From an uncultured Opitutaceae bacterium (GTDB lineage Bacteria; Verrucomicrobiota; Verrucomicrobiia; Opitutales; Opitutaceae), in NCBI GenBank assembly GCA_903891325.1, contig CAITEC010000102.1:1-64000 (forward strand): 64,000 nucleotides of DNA, in the 5' to 3' direction. Within the stretch, counting starts at the first letter, position 1. Each line of letters starts with the position of its first letter. The position numbers and the translations under genes were made by a program. Positions 7,686 to 16,972 of the stretch are shown piece by piece. Under the pieces are notes generated by a model. It saw nothing but the letters and a program-made list of their open reading frames with translations. It made no database searches and was not told the DNA's origin.

Positions 7686-8633
7686 TCAGTCCCCTCTGTA
7701 GTCTCTCCCTGAAACCTGCTTTAGCAGCGGATCATCCGCACCGTGCTTATCAAGGTAAAAGCTGCAATGGCTCTTTGTCGTAAGAAGGTCCAGTTCCCTT
7801 GGGCCGTTGGTGTACCAAAAATAGATCACGCCTTCCCTATCACTGAAGTAACCTTTCGCTGTAGGGCTTATCACAATTACGGGCTCGTTTATTCCGGGCA
7901 CGTTTTGCTCTTCCGGTTTACTCAACGCCTCTGGCAAAACCGCATGGCAGCTAGCTGAAGATAAAAACGCGACGAGGTTGGCCCTGGTAATGCAGGGGGA
8001 GTCAATTGCGTTCTGAAAGTCGCGAATGTCGGAATCTTTCGGCACCTTGATCGGGTGGGGCGGGGGCACTTCTCCTTTGCTCGGATCCGTTTCTGAGGTT
8101 ATGATGGGCTTCAGTTCCACTTCCGCTCTCGTCCCATCTCCAAGATTCAGGCAAGTCCACTTGCTAATGTGACCTCCATGTTTTCGAATTATGTTCGCCG
8201 CGTGAGGACCGAGTAGCTCCCAGACAAAGATCCTTCCGGTACTGTCGGTAAACACGCCCGTCGCATATCTGGAAATCAGCCTTCCCGCTTCGAAGCCATC
8301 TTTGCCATTGGAAACCTCTTTCGGAAAATCAAACTCCCCGTTATCAGCACGCCTTTTGATGTCTGGCGGCACGGAGGCCTCTGCGTTTTCGCCGTAAATC
8401 TTGGCGGAACTCAGGAAATCAGTGAAATTGTCCCGTGATAAGATGAAATGATGCGATCCAGGAGGACCCCGCAGCGGAATGTTTGCAAATCCGGTGATCG
8501 CTTTGGCGGGAGGGACGGAATCGCCTTCACTTCCGAATGCTTCGACCCGGACAACAGAAGCAAAAAACGGGAGGCAGCAAACGATGGCAGCGACCCAAAG
8601 AGACTGCATGCCGCCTGCCGCACGTGTGTTCAT
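7686..8633 (-). CDS. Hypothetical secreted protein with internal duplication
   Basis: N-terminal signal-like segment; two similar halves (see findings). Confidence 0.55.
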   Translation of the reverse strand: MNTRAAGGMQSLWVAAIVCCLPFFASVVRVEAFGSEGDSVPPAKAITGFANIPLRGPPGSHHFILSRDNFTDFLSSAKIYGENAEASVPPDIKRRADNGEFDFPKEVSNGKDGFEAGRLISRYATGVFTDSTGRIFVWELLGPHAANIIRKHGGHISKWTCLNLGDGTRAEVELKPIITSETDPSKGEVPPPHPIKVPKDSDIRDFQNAIDSPCITRANLVAFLSSASCHAVLPEALSKPEEQNVPGINEPVIVISPTAKGYFSDREGVIYFWYTNGPRELDLLTTKSHCSFYLDKHGADDPLLKQVSGRDYRGD

Positions 8634-8817
8634 CGATTTATCTCAGCATTGAGCTGAGTTCTGGTATTGGTACCAGAACGCATGAAGTGGTCAATCTGAT
8701 GGGTGGGATTGACTTGGCGCTTAGCGAATTGCAATAGCGCTGCTGCCTGCTTTGATCTCGGCCATGCGCAGAGGCCCTCCACAGCGCCGAAGCGGCGAAC
8801 AACCAACCGCCCCTCAA

Positions 8818-9627
8818 TCACCCGCGAATAGTCTCCTTCATTTCGACAGTTTTGGTTTGAAGCTCGATCGCCCCGCCCTGCTGCCATTCGTCCGCACCCG
8901 GTTGGATCGCCGGCGCGACGATTGCGGCCCGGCTCGTTTTCTTCTCTTCCGGAGAAATGCCGTACTCTGTATTGCGGTCGGCAAGGAGCTCGGGATTGGC
9001 CTGGCCGTCCGCGGTGAAGGCCATCATGAGCTGAGGTATGCCGAGCGGCACTTTGTCGTCGCGGTCGACCTGCCAGGTGTACCAGGTTTTTCCGTAGGTG
9101 CCGACAAAACCCTTCATCACTTCCATTTCGGCAGCGTCGGGAATTCCGGGTGCGGTCAACTGCCCCGACTTCACCTCATAGACGTGGCTGTGCCAGAACT
9201 TCCTCTCTTCGGCTGGAAGCGTCTCGAATAGCCTCGGGCTGATCACATATTCGATCCCGACGAGTCGTGCATGCTTTTTGTCGGAGTCATAGATGGAGCA
9301 CTGGCGAAGGTCCCTGCTGACGTGCGAGCAGTAGTGATGGGCGATCACCTGCCTTTTGAGGTCGCCGCTGTAGAAGTGGAGCCCGCACACATGGGCGTCG
9401 ATGGCCGACAGCGGTCCTTCGCCCTGAAGACGTCCACCCCGTTCCACGACCCCGGCTCCGCCAGCGGGAATTGGCGAACACACCAGCGTATCGTCAATTG
9501 CATCCGTCCGCCCCTTTGCCGCCGCGAGGCCGATGCACGAAGCAACCGCCGTAGCCGCCAAAGACGCCGTTTTCACAAAATCCCTGCGGGAGACAGGGGG
9601 TCTGCCATTTTCGCTCGGTGATTTCAT
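8818..9627 (-). CDS. DUF1264 / oil-body-associated-protein-like, with twin-arginine signal
   Basis: SRRDFVKTASLAATAVASCIGLAAA then IDAHVCGLHFYSGDLKRQVIAHHYCSHVSRDLRQCSIYDSDKKHARLVGIEYVISPRLFETLPAEERKFWHSHVYEVKSGQL. Confidence 0.8.
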   Translation of the reverse strand: MKSPSENGRPPVSRRDFVKTASLAATAVASCIGLAAAKGRTDAIDDTLVCSPIPAGGAGVVERGGRLQGEGPLSAIDAHVCGLHFYSGDLKRQVIAHHYCSHVSRDLRQCSIYDSDKKHARLVGIEYVISPRLFETLPAEERKFWHSHVYEVKSGQLTAPGIPDAAEMEVMKGFVGTYGKTWYTWQVDRDDKVPLGIPQLMMAFTADGQANPELLADRNTEYGISPEEKKTSRAAIVAPAIQPGADEWQQGGAIELQTKTVEMKETIRG

Positions 9628-9762
9628 GGGGAAAGTATCCGCCGCTGTAGGGGAAGGCGATATGGGGTGTTATCCCCGCAGCTCAACCTTCGCCCGCGCC
9701 CGCCGGGCATATCCACCCGGGATGTCCCGATTGGCCACCAAGCTGTCTCAGCCTCAGCTTGA

Positions 9763-10449
9763 TTAATTCAGATCTGACCCGGAAACCAATTGAGCGGTGA
9801 TTTTCGAGTACGAATAGTAATACTGGGAAGCCTGAGCCTCGACACCTGCAAAGCCAACGTGGTTTATCGGCGCGGGCGGCCGGCCAAACGCCGGGGTCCC
9901 GCTGGCAATCATCGTCGGCAACACCTCGTCGATGTAGTGCCCCCATCTGGGCGTTAAGACTTCCAGGGACCAAAGTTGGACCCTCTTGTGCTGCTGGGAG
10001 GCTTTTAGATCCAACGCCGATATTTTCAGGAAATATTCCTGCCTGTCGGGGAGCTTATGCCAGGAACTCTCCTGGGCCCTGTCACCCCACGCGAAAGTGA
10101 TGATGAGGGATGGGGGGGATAACTTTGTCGCGATGCGATAGCCCTGCGCGGCGAGTTCCTTTACCAATAGGTGCTCGGCCTGGGCGGTCTGATTTGCGGT
10201 CATGGGCGGACTCTTTGAATAAAAGCTGACTGGGTGGCCTTCCTCCCTGTAGCCGAAGAACATCGGCTGATAATAGACCGGTTTGGCCGGAGTCGCTCGC
10301 GCAAACGCTTTGCCTTCGGGGTTATAGTTGGAACGCCAATAGACGCTGATGCCCCCATCGTCGGCCAGGACTTCCCTCGAGAAAAATAGGCCGGCGAAGG
10401 CCATGACGAAACGGATTGCGGCTTTCATGATAGGACGAGACGTGTTCAA
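9763..10449 (-). CDS. Hypothetical secreted protein (possibly DUF4136-like)
   Basis: Signal-like N-terminus after MNTSRPIMKAAIRF; pattern LLVKELAAQGYRIATKLSPPSLIITFAWGDRAQESSW. Confidence 0.5.
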   Translation of the reverse strand: MNTSRPIMKAAIRFVMAFAGLFFSREVLADDGGISVYWRSNYNPEGKAFARATPAKPVYYQPMFFGYREEGHPVSFYSKSPPMTANQTAQAEHLLVKELAAQGYRIATKLSPPSLIITFAWGDRAQESSWHKLPDRQEYFLKISALDLKASQQHKRVQLWSLEVLTPRWGHYIDEVLPTMIASGTPAFGRPPAPINHVGFAGVEAQASQYYYSYSKITAQLVSGSDLN

Positions 10450-10520
10450 AGCCGCGTTCCATTAACAGGAGGTAGGCAAATCTGGCGAAACTTCACCGTC
10501 GTGCTTCATCCTCGGGAAAG

Positions 10521-10549
10521 ACAACGGAGCCTGTCCCCCTCGGGGCCCC
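10521..10549 (+). repeat. Short repeat, family D, copy 1
   Basis: acaacggagcctgtccccctcggggccc, also at 12350-12377. Confidence 0.7.
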
Positions 10550-10624
10550 CTTGTGGCAATAGGAACCTGCTGCGATCCAACTTTCCTCTCGGCATTCCCT
10601 GCTCACGCGACAAAATCAGGGTTC

Positions 10625-12298
10625 ATGAACCGAACCTGGAAGTTCGCCTTCCTGTGGTCGATCGGTGCAGCGACTTTGCTGCCGACCCGGCTTTGGTCCC
10701 AGGAGACGCAATTGGTCGCGATGAGCGACGGAGTCCGGCTCAGCACGAATGTGTACCTGCCGGACGGAAAGGGCCCCTGGCCTGTGGAACTGGAGCGCAC
10801 GCCCTACGGCAAGGCCAATGGCGACGTGAAAAACCTGTCCGCGAGTGTCACGGCCGATGGCTGGGTCCTGGTGATTCAGGACACCCGTGGGCGAGGGGCC
10901 TCCGAAGGCGCCAATGTGCCCTTTGAGGCTGACGGATGGGGGGTAAAGCACGACGGCGCCGACACAATCAGATGGATCGCCGGCCAACCATGGTGCGACG
11001 GGCACGTGGTCACCTGTGGGGCCTCGGCCCTTGGAATAGCCCAGCTTATGCTGGCGGGAACGGGCGTCCGCCCGTTGTCCGCGCAATATATTCAAGTGGC
11101 CGGATCGAGCTCGTATGCCGGGATCTACCGGCAGGGGGTTTTTCGGAAGGCCATGATCGAGGGATGGATTCAGCGGTTCAAATTCGACCCGTCGACGCTG
11201 CGGGTATGGACGTCTCATCCCGGCTACGACGACTACTGGATGCAACGCGACCTTGCCCGTCGCTACCCGTTCGCGGACTCACCCGCGGTTCACGAAGGCG
11301 GCTGGTTCGATATCTTCACGCAGGGCACGCTCGATTCGTTTGAAGGCTACAACGAAGACGGCGGTCCGCATGCGCGTGGCCGCCAGCGTCTCATAATGGG
11401 GCCCTGGACACACATGATTGGCTCGGACCATGCCGGCCAACTCACGTTTCCGAATGCGAACGCCATCCCGGCTGCCGTCGGAAAACCGCTGGCGTGGTTT
11501 GATTACACCGTGAAAGGCGCGAACGGCGGCATCGGGAACGAGTCGCCGGTCACCTACTACGTGATGGGGGACACGACCGATCCGCGAGCCCCCGGAAATT
11601 TCTGGCGTTCCGCCGAGCGCTGGCCCCGGCCGGAAGCCAGGCCAACCCCGCTCTTTCTCCATGCGGACCATTCAGCCGGGTTCGCGCCGTCGTCCGGGGA
11701 TGCGGCGACGCTCCCGTGGACCTCCGATCCGGACCATCCCGTGCCGACGATTGGCGGGCCGCAGCTTCCAGGCTCCGTGGTGGCGCCCGGGCCCATGGAT
11801 CAGGCGGAGGTGGAGGCGCGGCCCGACGTGCTCGTTTTCACCAGCGATCCGCTGCCGGAACCCATGGAGGTAACCGGCCGAATTGCCGCGAAGATATGGA
11901 TTTCGAGCGACGCACCGGACACGGATGTCATCGTGCGCCTGTGCATTGTCGGCGCCAACGGGAAGTCCTACAATCTGGCCGAGGGGGCAATCCGTGCCCG
12001 CTATTGGCGCTCGTTGCGCGAGGAACATCTCCTTGAGCCAGGGAAGATCTATCCGCTCGAGATCGACCTGTGGTCGACCAGCGTGGTCTTCAATCGCGGT
12101 AATCGGATCCGCGTGGATGTCGCGTCCACCAGTGCGCCCGGTTACGAGGTTAATCCTGACAACGGCCTGCCGCTGAGGGTGCCCGGCGCGTCGCGCCTGG
12201 CCCGCAACCTCATTCACCTGGGCCCCGCTTATCCGTCCCAAATTGTCCTGCCCGTTGCGCCGTATCTGGCCCCTGGCGCCGGTCGGCCGAATCGCTAG
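10625..12298 (+). CDS. CocE/NonD-family hydrolase (X-Pro dipeptidyl-peptidase S15-like)
   Basis: LVAMSDGVRLSTNVYLPDGKGPWPVELERTPYGK...VLVIQDTRGRGASEG...TCGASALGIAQLMLAG...VDVASTSAPGYEVNPDNG. Confidence 0.9.
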   Translation: MNRTWKFAFLWSIGAATLLPTRLWSQETQLVAMSDGVRLSTNVYLPDGKGPWPVELERTPYGKANGDVKNLSASVTADGWVLVIQDTRGRGASEGANVPFEADGWGVKHDGADTIRWIAGQPWCDGHVVTCGASALGIAQLMLAGTGVRPLSAQYIQVAGSSSYAGIYRQGVFRKAMIEGWIQRFKFDPSTLRVWTSHPGYDDYWMQRDLARRYPFADSPAVHEGGWFDIFTQGTLDSFEGYNEDGGPHARGRQRLIMGPWTHMIGSDHAGQLTFPNANAIPAAVGKPLAWFDYTVKGANGGIGNESPVTYYVMGDTTDPRAPGNFWRSAERWPRPEARPTPLFLHADHSAGFAPSSGDAATLPWTSDPDHPVPTIGGPQLPGSVVAPGPMDQAEVEARPDVLVFTSDPLPEPMEVTGRIAAKIWISSDAPDTDVIVRLCIVGANGKSYNLAEGAIRARYWRSLREEHLLEPGKIYPLEIDLWSTSVVFNRGNRIRVDVASTSAPGYEVNPDNGLPLRVPGASRLARNLIHLGPAYPSQIVLPVAPYLAPGAGRPNR

Positions 12299-12329
12299 GG
12301 CCGGGCTCCAAAATCCATAACCAATTGCG

Positions 12330-13664
12330 TTGAAACGACAAAAAGAACGACAACGGAGCCTGTCCCCCTCGGGGCCCGGCTGGGATGACCTGCAAACCAA
12401 TTTGGCCACGCTGCAGCAATTGGCCCGCGAGACGGTGGCGACGGCCGAGGTGAAGCCGGGGGTTGGGATTGCCAATGGAGTCAATACCACGGGCTATGTG
12501 CTGCGCCTTCCGGGAGGCGGCGGAGCATACCCTGCCTTCTGGGTCAGGGACGCGGCCATGATGCTGGGAGGCGGGCTCATTTCGGCTGGCGAGATCGAGG
12601 GTTGGATCCGCGTCATCGCCGCGGTCCAGCCCGGTCCGCGGGGCATCAGCCTGAAGCGCGGCCTTTTCGTGCCGGGCTACAGCATCCCTGATCACATCAA
12701 TGTGAACGGGAGGGCCGTGTGGTATCCCGGCACCTATGCCGACGGCGACGACCAGGGGAACGGTCAATACGGATTTTTGCCCCCGGCGGATGATGCCTTC
12801 TATTTCATCCAGATGGTTCGGGAGCATCTGAACCTGACCGGGAAACCCGATATCTTGAGAAGCCGCGCGGCAACCGGGTGGGGGAACCCTTCCATCATGG
12901 AAATCTGCGACAAGGCGTTCGAGTCAGTCGCAGTGGATTCGGCCACCGGCGTCGTCGTCTGCGACGGGGCTGAGGGAGGCTCCCGGGTCGATTGGGGCTT
13001 TTGCGACTCGGTGCGAAAAACCGGCCTGGTGCTCTTTCCGACACTATTGCGCTACCGCGCCGCGAGCGACCTCGCGTCCATGCATGATGCCCTGGGCGAA
13101 CCTGAGCCCGCGGAGGCCTATCGCCGCGTGGCGAACCGGCTCCGCGACTCCGTAGGAAGCACCTTTCTGCGTGAAGCCGTTGACGACGAAGCGATGCTCA
13201 TTTCCGCCACCGGCCTTGGGCGGAAGGACGATGTCTGGGGTTCGGCATTTGCGGTCTCGGAGGGGATTTTGTCCGGGAAAGCCGAAGCGGCGGTCTGCAG
13301 GGGGCTGCTCTCGCTCTATAAGGGCGGTGGCATCGTCGCCGACGGGCAGGTGCGGGGGCTGCCGCCCAGCGGGCCGTTCGGAGGCTATTGGGAGCAGTCG
13401 AGTTCGCCCCAGGGTCACTATCAGAACGGAGGTTTTTGGGGCACCATGTCAGGCTGGCTGGTGGTGGCGCTGCACCGGGTGAGTCCTCCGAGTGCGTCGG
13501 GAATCCTGCGTGACCTGGTCGCGAGCATCGTGGCGCACCGCCGGGAAGGCGCGCCATGGGAATGGATCAACCCGGCTCTGAATTCATGCCAAAACGCGTT
13601 GTACTGCGCGACGGTTGCGTTGCCCCATGCCGCGCTCCGGCGGAGCGGGTTGGCGGAACCCTGA
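12330..13664 (+). CDS. Hypothetical protein, six-hairpin-glycosidase-like; start disrupted by repeat D
   Basis: WVRDAAMMLGGGLISAGEIEGWIRVIAAVQ...QYGFLPPADDAFYFIQMVREH...GFWGTMSGWLVVALHRV. Track start is TTG inside the repeat. Confidence 0.55.
   Translation: MKRQKERQRSLSPSGPGWDDLQTNLATLQQLARETVATAEVKPGVGIANGVNTTGYVLRLPGGGGAYPAFWVRDAAMMLGGGLISAGEIEGWIRVIAAVQPGPRGISLKRGLFVPGYSIPDHINVNGRAVWYPGTYADGDDQGNGQYGFLPPADDAFYFIQMVREHLNLTGKPDILRSRAATGWGNPSIMEICDKAFESVAVDSATGVVVCDGAEGGSRVDWGFCDSVRKTGLVLFPTLLRYRAASDLASMHDALGEPEPAEAYRRVANRLRDSVGSTFLREAVDDEAMLISATGLGRKDDVWGSAFAVSEGILSGKAEAAVCRGLLSLYKGGGIVADGQVRGLPPSGPFGGYWEQSSSPQGHYQNGGFWGTMSGWLVVALHRVSPPSASGILRDLVASIVAHRREGAPWEWINPALNSCQNALYCATVALPHAALRRSGLAEP
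12350..12377 (+). repeat. Short repeat, family D, copy 2 (within 5' end of an ORF)
   Basis: acaacggagcctgtccccctcggggccc. Confidence 0.7.
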
Positions 13665-14501
13665 TCAATCCCCGCGCCGATCGACCCCGAAATCGTAGGA
13701 CAGGCCCAGGATCGAGGTGACATACTCCCCGGGCTCCAGGTCGTCCTTCAGGACAATATCGAACTTCTTCACGCCAAGCGGGCCCTTGTAGGTCATGTCC
13801 TGCACCAGCGTGAAATCGCGCCTGCTCTTGCCGGGTATCACGGTGATCTTCTTGATCACGGCAGGGAATTCCCTGTGATCGCTTTTCACATCGGCTACGA
13901 AGACCTCCTCCAGTCCGGTCGGCTCAATCTGCCCGGGAATTAGAAACTCAAGTTTTGGCTTCGGGTTGCTGGTCCGGGTTGCCGCCCGGGTGCCGGGAAT
14001 GGCGGAAAGGACCCTGACCATTCCGGAAAGTCCGAAGCTGAAGACCGGCTTGATGTAGACGTCCTTATGCGCCTTTAGCTGGGTCCGCTTGTCGCCATCG
14101 ATCAGATAGACGCCGTCGATCCCCGTCAGGTCGGGCCCGGCCGCCGCCGCAGGGGCCGTCGATGCGGCCGGCTCGCCCGGATTCCCGGACGCAGGCTGAC
14201 TTGGCGGGTGGTCGGCTGACTTGGAGTGAACTTCAATGATGGCGCTGATGATTTCCTTGCCGACGCCGCCTCGGCTCAGGGCGATCAACGCCTGGGCGGA
14301 GACATCGTAGTCGCCCGGCTCGGTCCTGACGGCCAGCAATACGGAATCCGCCGGGACCCCCGCATGGATCATGTCGACGACGTCCGAGTTGGTCAGCGGC
14401 TTTTCGTCCTTGGCGAAGCCGGGGGCGGCGGTGAGGACCGCAATCGCCACCAGCGTAGCGTAACGGCACATTTTTGTCATCGCCCGACGACGCTTGGACA
14501 C
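13665..14501 (-). CDS. Hypothetical secreted protein
   Basis: MTKMCRYATLVAIAVLTAAPGFAKDEKPLTNSDVVDMIHAGVPADSVLLAV: signal peptide plus short conserved-looking N-terminal domain. Confidence 0.55.
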   Translation of the reverse strand: MSKRRRAMTKMCRYATLVAIAVLTAAPGFAKDEKPLTNSDVVDMIHAGVPADSVLLAVRTEPGDYDVSAQALIALSRGGVGKEIISAIIEVHSKSADHPPSQPASGNPGEPAASTAPAAAAGPDLTGIDGVYLIDGDKRTQLKAHKDVYIKPVFSFGLSGMVRVLSAIPGTRAATRTSNPKPKLEFLIPGQIEPTGLEEVFVADVKSDHREFPAVIKKITVIPGKSRRDFTLVQDMTYKGPLGVKKFDIVLKDDLEPGEYVTSILGLSYDFGVDRRGD

Positions 14502-14785
14502 CGCCTGAGAGGGTGCGAGCTAATTTGATCGCTCGCGTGCGCTCCCGGGCAATCGTGACCCGTGATTAATGTCGTGGTCATCGTTGCGGTTTCGGCGTTC
14601 TCCATAGCCGTGATCTGGTGGACGGCCTGATCAGGTACGAGGAGAGGGGCACGTTTGCCAATGCCGCGGTGATCCGGCGTGTCGCGGCGCTGGCGGACCT
14701 GATGGTTGACCTTGCAGTTGTCGCGGAGGTCGCGGACCGGGACTGAGGCCAACCAATCCCGACCTGGGCGTCGCCTTGGTTGCGC

Positions 14786-15271
14786 CTAGCGCACAAGTGG
14801 CAGCGACCATCGGGAGAGGAAATCCAATATCTTGGCGGGGCTGTGATGGTTGCCCTCCTCGAGCTCGCCGCTGTCCTTGGTGGTGAGAAGCCGTCCGTCG
14901 GCGTCGAGCACGACCAGGACCGGAATTCCGAAGCGGACGGGATTGCCGTATTTCCGGATCAGATCGGCATTGCGCGCGGCTTCCCGGCGGGAGTTGACGT
15001 CCACGAGGACCACCATGAACGAGTCGTGCAGCTTGGCAGCGACGGCGGGATTGGCCTCGAGGGTGTGATTGAGCCGGCGGCACCAGATGCACCAGTTGGC
15101 GCCGAAGTCCACGAGGACCCGCTTGTGCCCGGCGCGCGCCTGGGCAAGTGCGGCGTCGATCTGGCGGGCGCCGGAAGCATGGACGTCGTAGATGTCCGGT
15201 CCCATCCGGGGGTACTCGGGCGCGGCGCCCAGGGAGACGGTCAGAACGAGCAGGGGCAGGAGAAAGCGCAT
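14786..15271 (-). CDS. Thioredoxin-family protein
   Basis: VLVDFGANWCIWCRRLNHTLEANPAVAAKLHDSFMVVLVDV...FGIPVLVVLDADGRLL: CxxC thioredoxin fold. Confidence 0.85.
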   Translation of the reverse strand: MRFLLPLLVLTVSLGAAPEYPRMGPDIYDVHASGARQIDAALAQARAGHKRVLVDFGANWCIWCRRLNHTLEANPAVAAKLHDSFMVVLVDVNSRREAARNADLIRKYGNPVRFGIPVLVVLDADGRLLTTKDSGELEEGNHHSPAKILDFLSRWSLPLVR

Positions 15272-15308
15272 GGCAAGCTGGATGTTGGATTGGAGTGGGG
15301 GGATCGCT

Positions 15309-16166
15309 TCAGCCGCGGGAGGGTTCGGCCATGGTCTCCCGCGCCTTCTTTGACAGGGCTGCCAAGTGGCTGTCATTGGCCATCACCTGTTCGAGGTGGC
15401 GCCGCCGCTGCGGGCCGGCCGTATTCATCATGATCTCCCCATAGGCGCGATCGAGCCAGAAGCGGGAGATGCCGTTGAGATAGTCCCGCAATTCCTGAAT
15501 CCGCGCCTCCGGGAAGCGCTGGCAGAGGTTCATCGTGAACATCCGACGCCACCCCCCGCCGCCAAATGCCGCGTGCTTCAAGTTGTGGTTAAAGACCAGA
15601 ACGTCTCCGGGCACGGTTTCCAGCGCGACAGCGGGGACATCCCTTGCGTGCACGCCGCAGGTCTCCAGGGAGCGGCCTAGATTGCCCTGGAGCGACTCGG
15701 CAAATGCGTCGCCCTTCCTGTGGCTGCCGGGGATGACGCGGAGCGCGCCCGTATCCCGCGTGAGCGGATCGAGGTAGAACGCCAGCTTGATGTGCAGGAT
15801 GTCCCCGTCCAGTCCTGCGGGGCGCCAGTCGGTGTCGGAATGCCAGTTGGTGTCGCCCGAATAATAGTTTCCGTCACTCGGCATGTAGTTGAAGTCGTCG
15901 CCGAGCAGGGAGGAAGCGAGGCCATGGATTCTGGGGTCGTCCAGAAGGCTCGAGAGGACGGCGCTCTGGTCGGGAAACGGGACGATGCACGATCTTTGCT
16001 TCCCCTCGTGCGGCTTGCCGAAGTGCCCGCCCCCGCGCTTCTTGAAAATGTCCTCGAACTCCCGGATAATTTCGTCGATGCGGTCCGCCAGGAGGCCGGG
16101 AAAGGCCAGGAATCCGAAGGTGTTGAAAAATGAAACTTGCTCCTTGGTGAGTTTTTGGTCGGACAT
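15309..16166 (-). CDS. Phytanoyl-CoA dioxygenase family protein
   Basis: MSDQKLTKEQVSFFNTFGFLAFPGLL...TNWHSDTDWRP...LRVIPGSHRKGD...VPGDVLVFNHNLKHAAFGG. Confidence 0.85.
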   Translation of the reverse strand: MSDQKLTKEQVSFFNTFGFLAFPGLLADRIDEIIREFEDIFKKRGGGHFGKPHEGKQRSCIVPFPDQSAVLSSLLDDPRIHGLASSLLGDDFNYMPSDGNYYSGDTNWHSDTDWRPAGLDGDILHIKLAFYLDPLTRDTGALRVIPGSHRKGDAFAESLQGNLGRSLETCGVHARDVPAVALETVPGDVLVFNHNLKHAAFGGGGWRRMFTMNLCQRFPEARIQELRDYLNGISRFWLDRAYGEIMMNTAGPQRRRHLEQVMANDSHLAALSKKARETMAEPSRG

Positions 16167-16355
16167 GGAAATTCGCCCTTTCCTAGCATTTTGGGAATTG
16201 CAGACGCAACGATAACCCCAAAGGGGGCCGGCGGAACCCGTCCCCACCGGGCCCGTCTCCAGCTGTTGGACAAGCGGCCGGACAAGCACCTCCCAGCTAC
16301 ATCGATGCTCTTGTGGCGATTGCGGAAATGACGGAAATCGGGTTCTGTCCCCGGG

Positions 16356-16628
16356 ATGTCCCACAGATTCGTCCCACCTTCAGAATGCCCAGTCTGCGGG
16401 GCTGATGTTCCCCGGAATGCCAGGGCTTGCCCGGAGTGCGGGGCGGATGAGCGTTCGGGCTGGGACGAGGAGGCTGCCCGCTACGACGGGCTGGATCTTC
16501 CCGGCGAGCCTGACGGAATTGAGAAGAGCCGTGCCACCAGGAGCGGCATTCCTGTTTTCTGGTGGGTGATCGGTGTCATTGTCCTCGTTCTCTTCGTCGG
16601 GCTCACGATCAGGCTTTTCCCCCGCTGA
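16356..16628 (+). CDS. Zinc-ribbon small membrane protein
   Basis: CPVCGADVPRNARACPECGADERSGWDEEAARYDGLDLP...IPVFWWVIGVIVLVLFVGLTIRLFPR. Confidence 0.8.
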   Translation: MSHRFVPPSECPVCGADVPRNARACPECGADERSGWDEEAARYDGLDLPGEPDGIEKSRATRSGIPVFWWVIGVIVLVLFVGLTIRLFPR

Positions 16629-16639
16629 TCCAAAGTGCC

Positions 16640-16972
16640 ATGGGCAAACCCACCCGCCGCAAACCCGTCGCGTCCGCGGCCCCGCACCGTTGGGGTTGCC
16701 CGTGCTGCACGGGTGAGCCGATCGAGTTTGTCCGGCCGGCGGCAGCGCTTGAGGCGATTCGGGAGCGACAGGCGGAGATGTTCCCGCTTCTCCAAGCACC
16801 AAGCAGCCGTGCAATTGGAAGAAAGGTCAAATTTTCTCCTAAAGGTGGAGCGCGATCTCCGAGCGCGCTGTGCGACGATAGTTCCAAACCAGCGTGCCCG
16901 GAGGTCCCGCTCCACCCTCAGAAAGACCCACTGACTGAAAAATTTGTCAGGTTGAAGCGTTTGAAGGGCTGA
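16640..16972 (+). CDS. Hypothetical protein whose 3' half is encoded by a REPIN
   Basis: MGKPTRRKPVASAAPHRWGCPCCTGEPIEFVRPAAALEAIRERQAEMFPLLQAPSS... then repeat-derived residues. Confidence 0.4.
   Translation: MGKPTRRKPVASAAPHRWGCPCCTGEPIEFVRPAAALEAIRERQAEMFPLLQAPSSRAIGRKVKFSPKGGARSPSALCDDSSKPACPEVPLHPQKDPLTEKFVRLKRLKG
16844..16916. repeat. REPIN-like element, family E, copy 1
   Basis: ggtggagcgcgatctccgagcgcgctg...ccaaaccagcgtgcccggaggtcccgctccacc; reverse-complement counterpart at 47256. Confidence 0.9.

Noticed and set aside
14570-14746. Plus-strand peptide RDLVDGLIRYEERGTFANAAVIRRVAALADLMVDLAVVAEVADRD in the gap before the thioredoxin gene.
   Set aside because: No ATG start and no recognisable family; could be a gene remnant but support is too weak.
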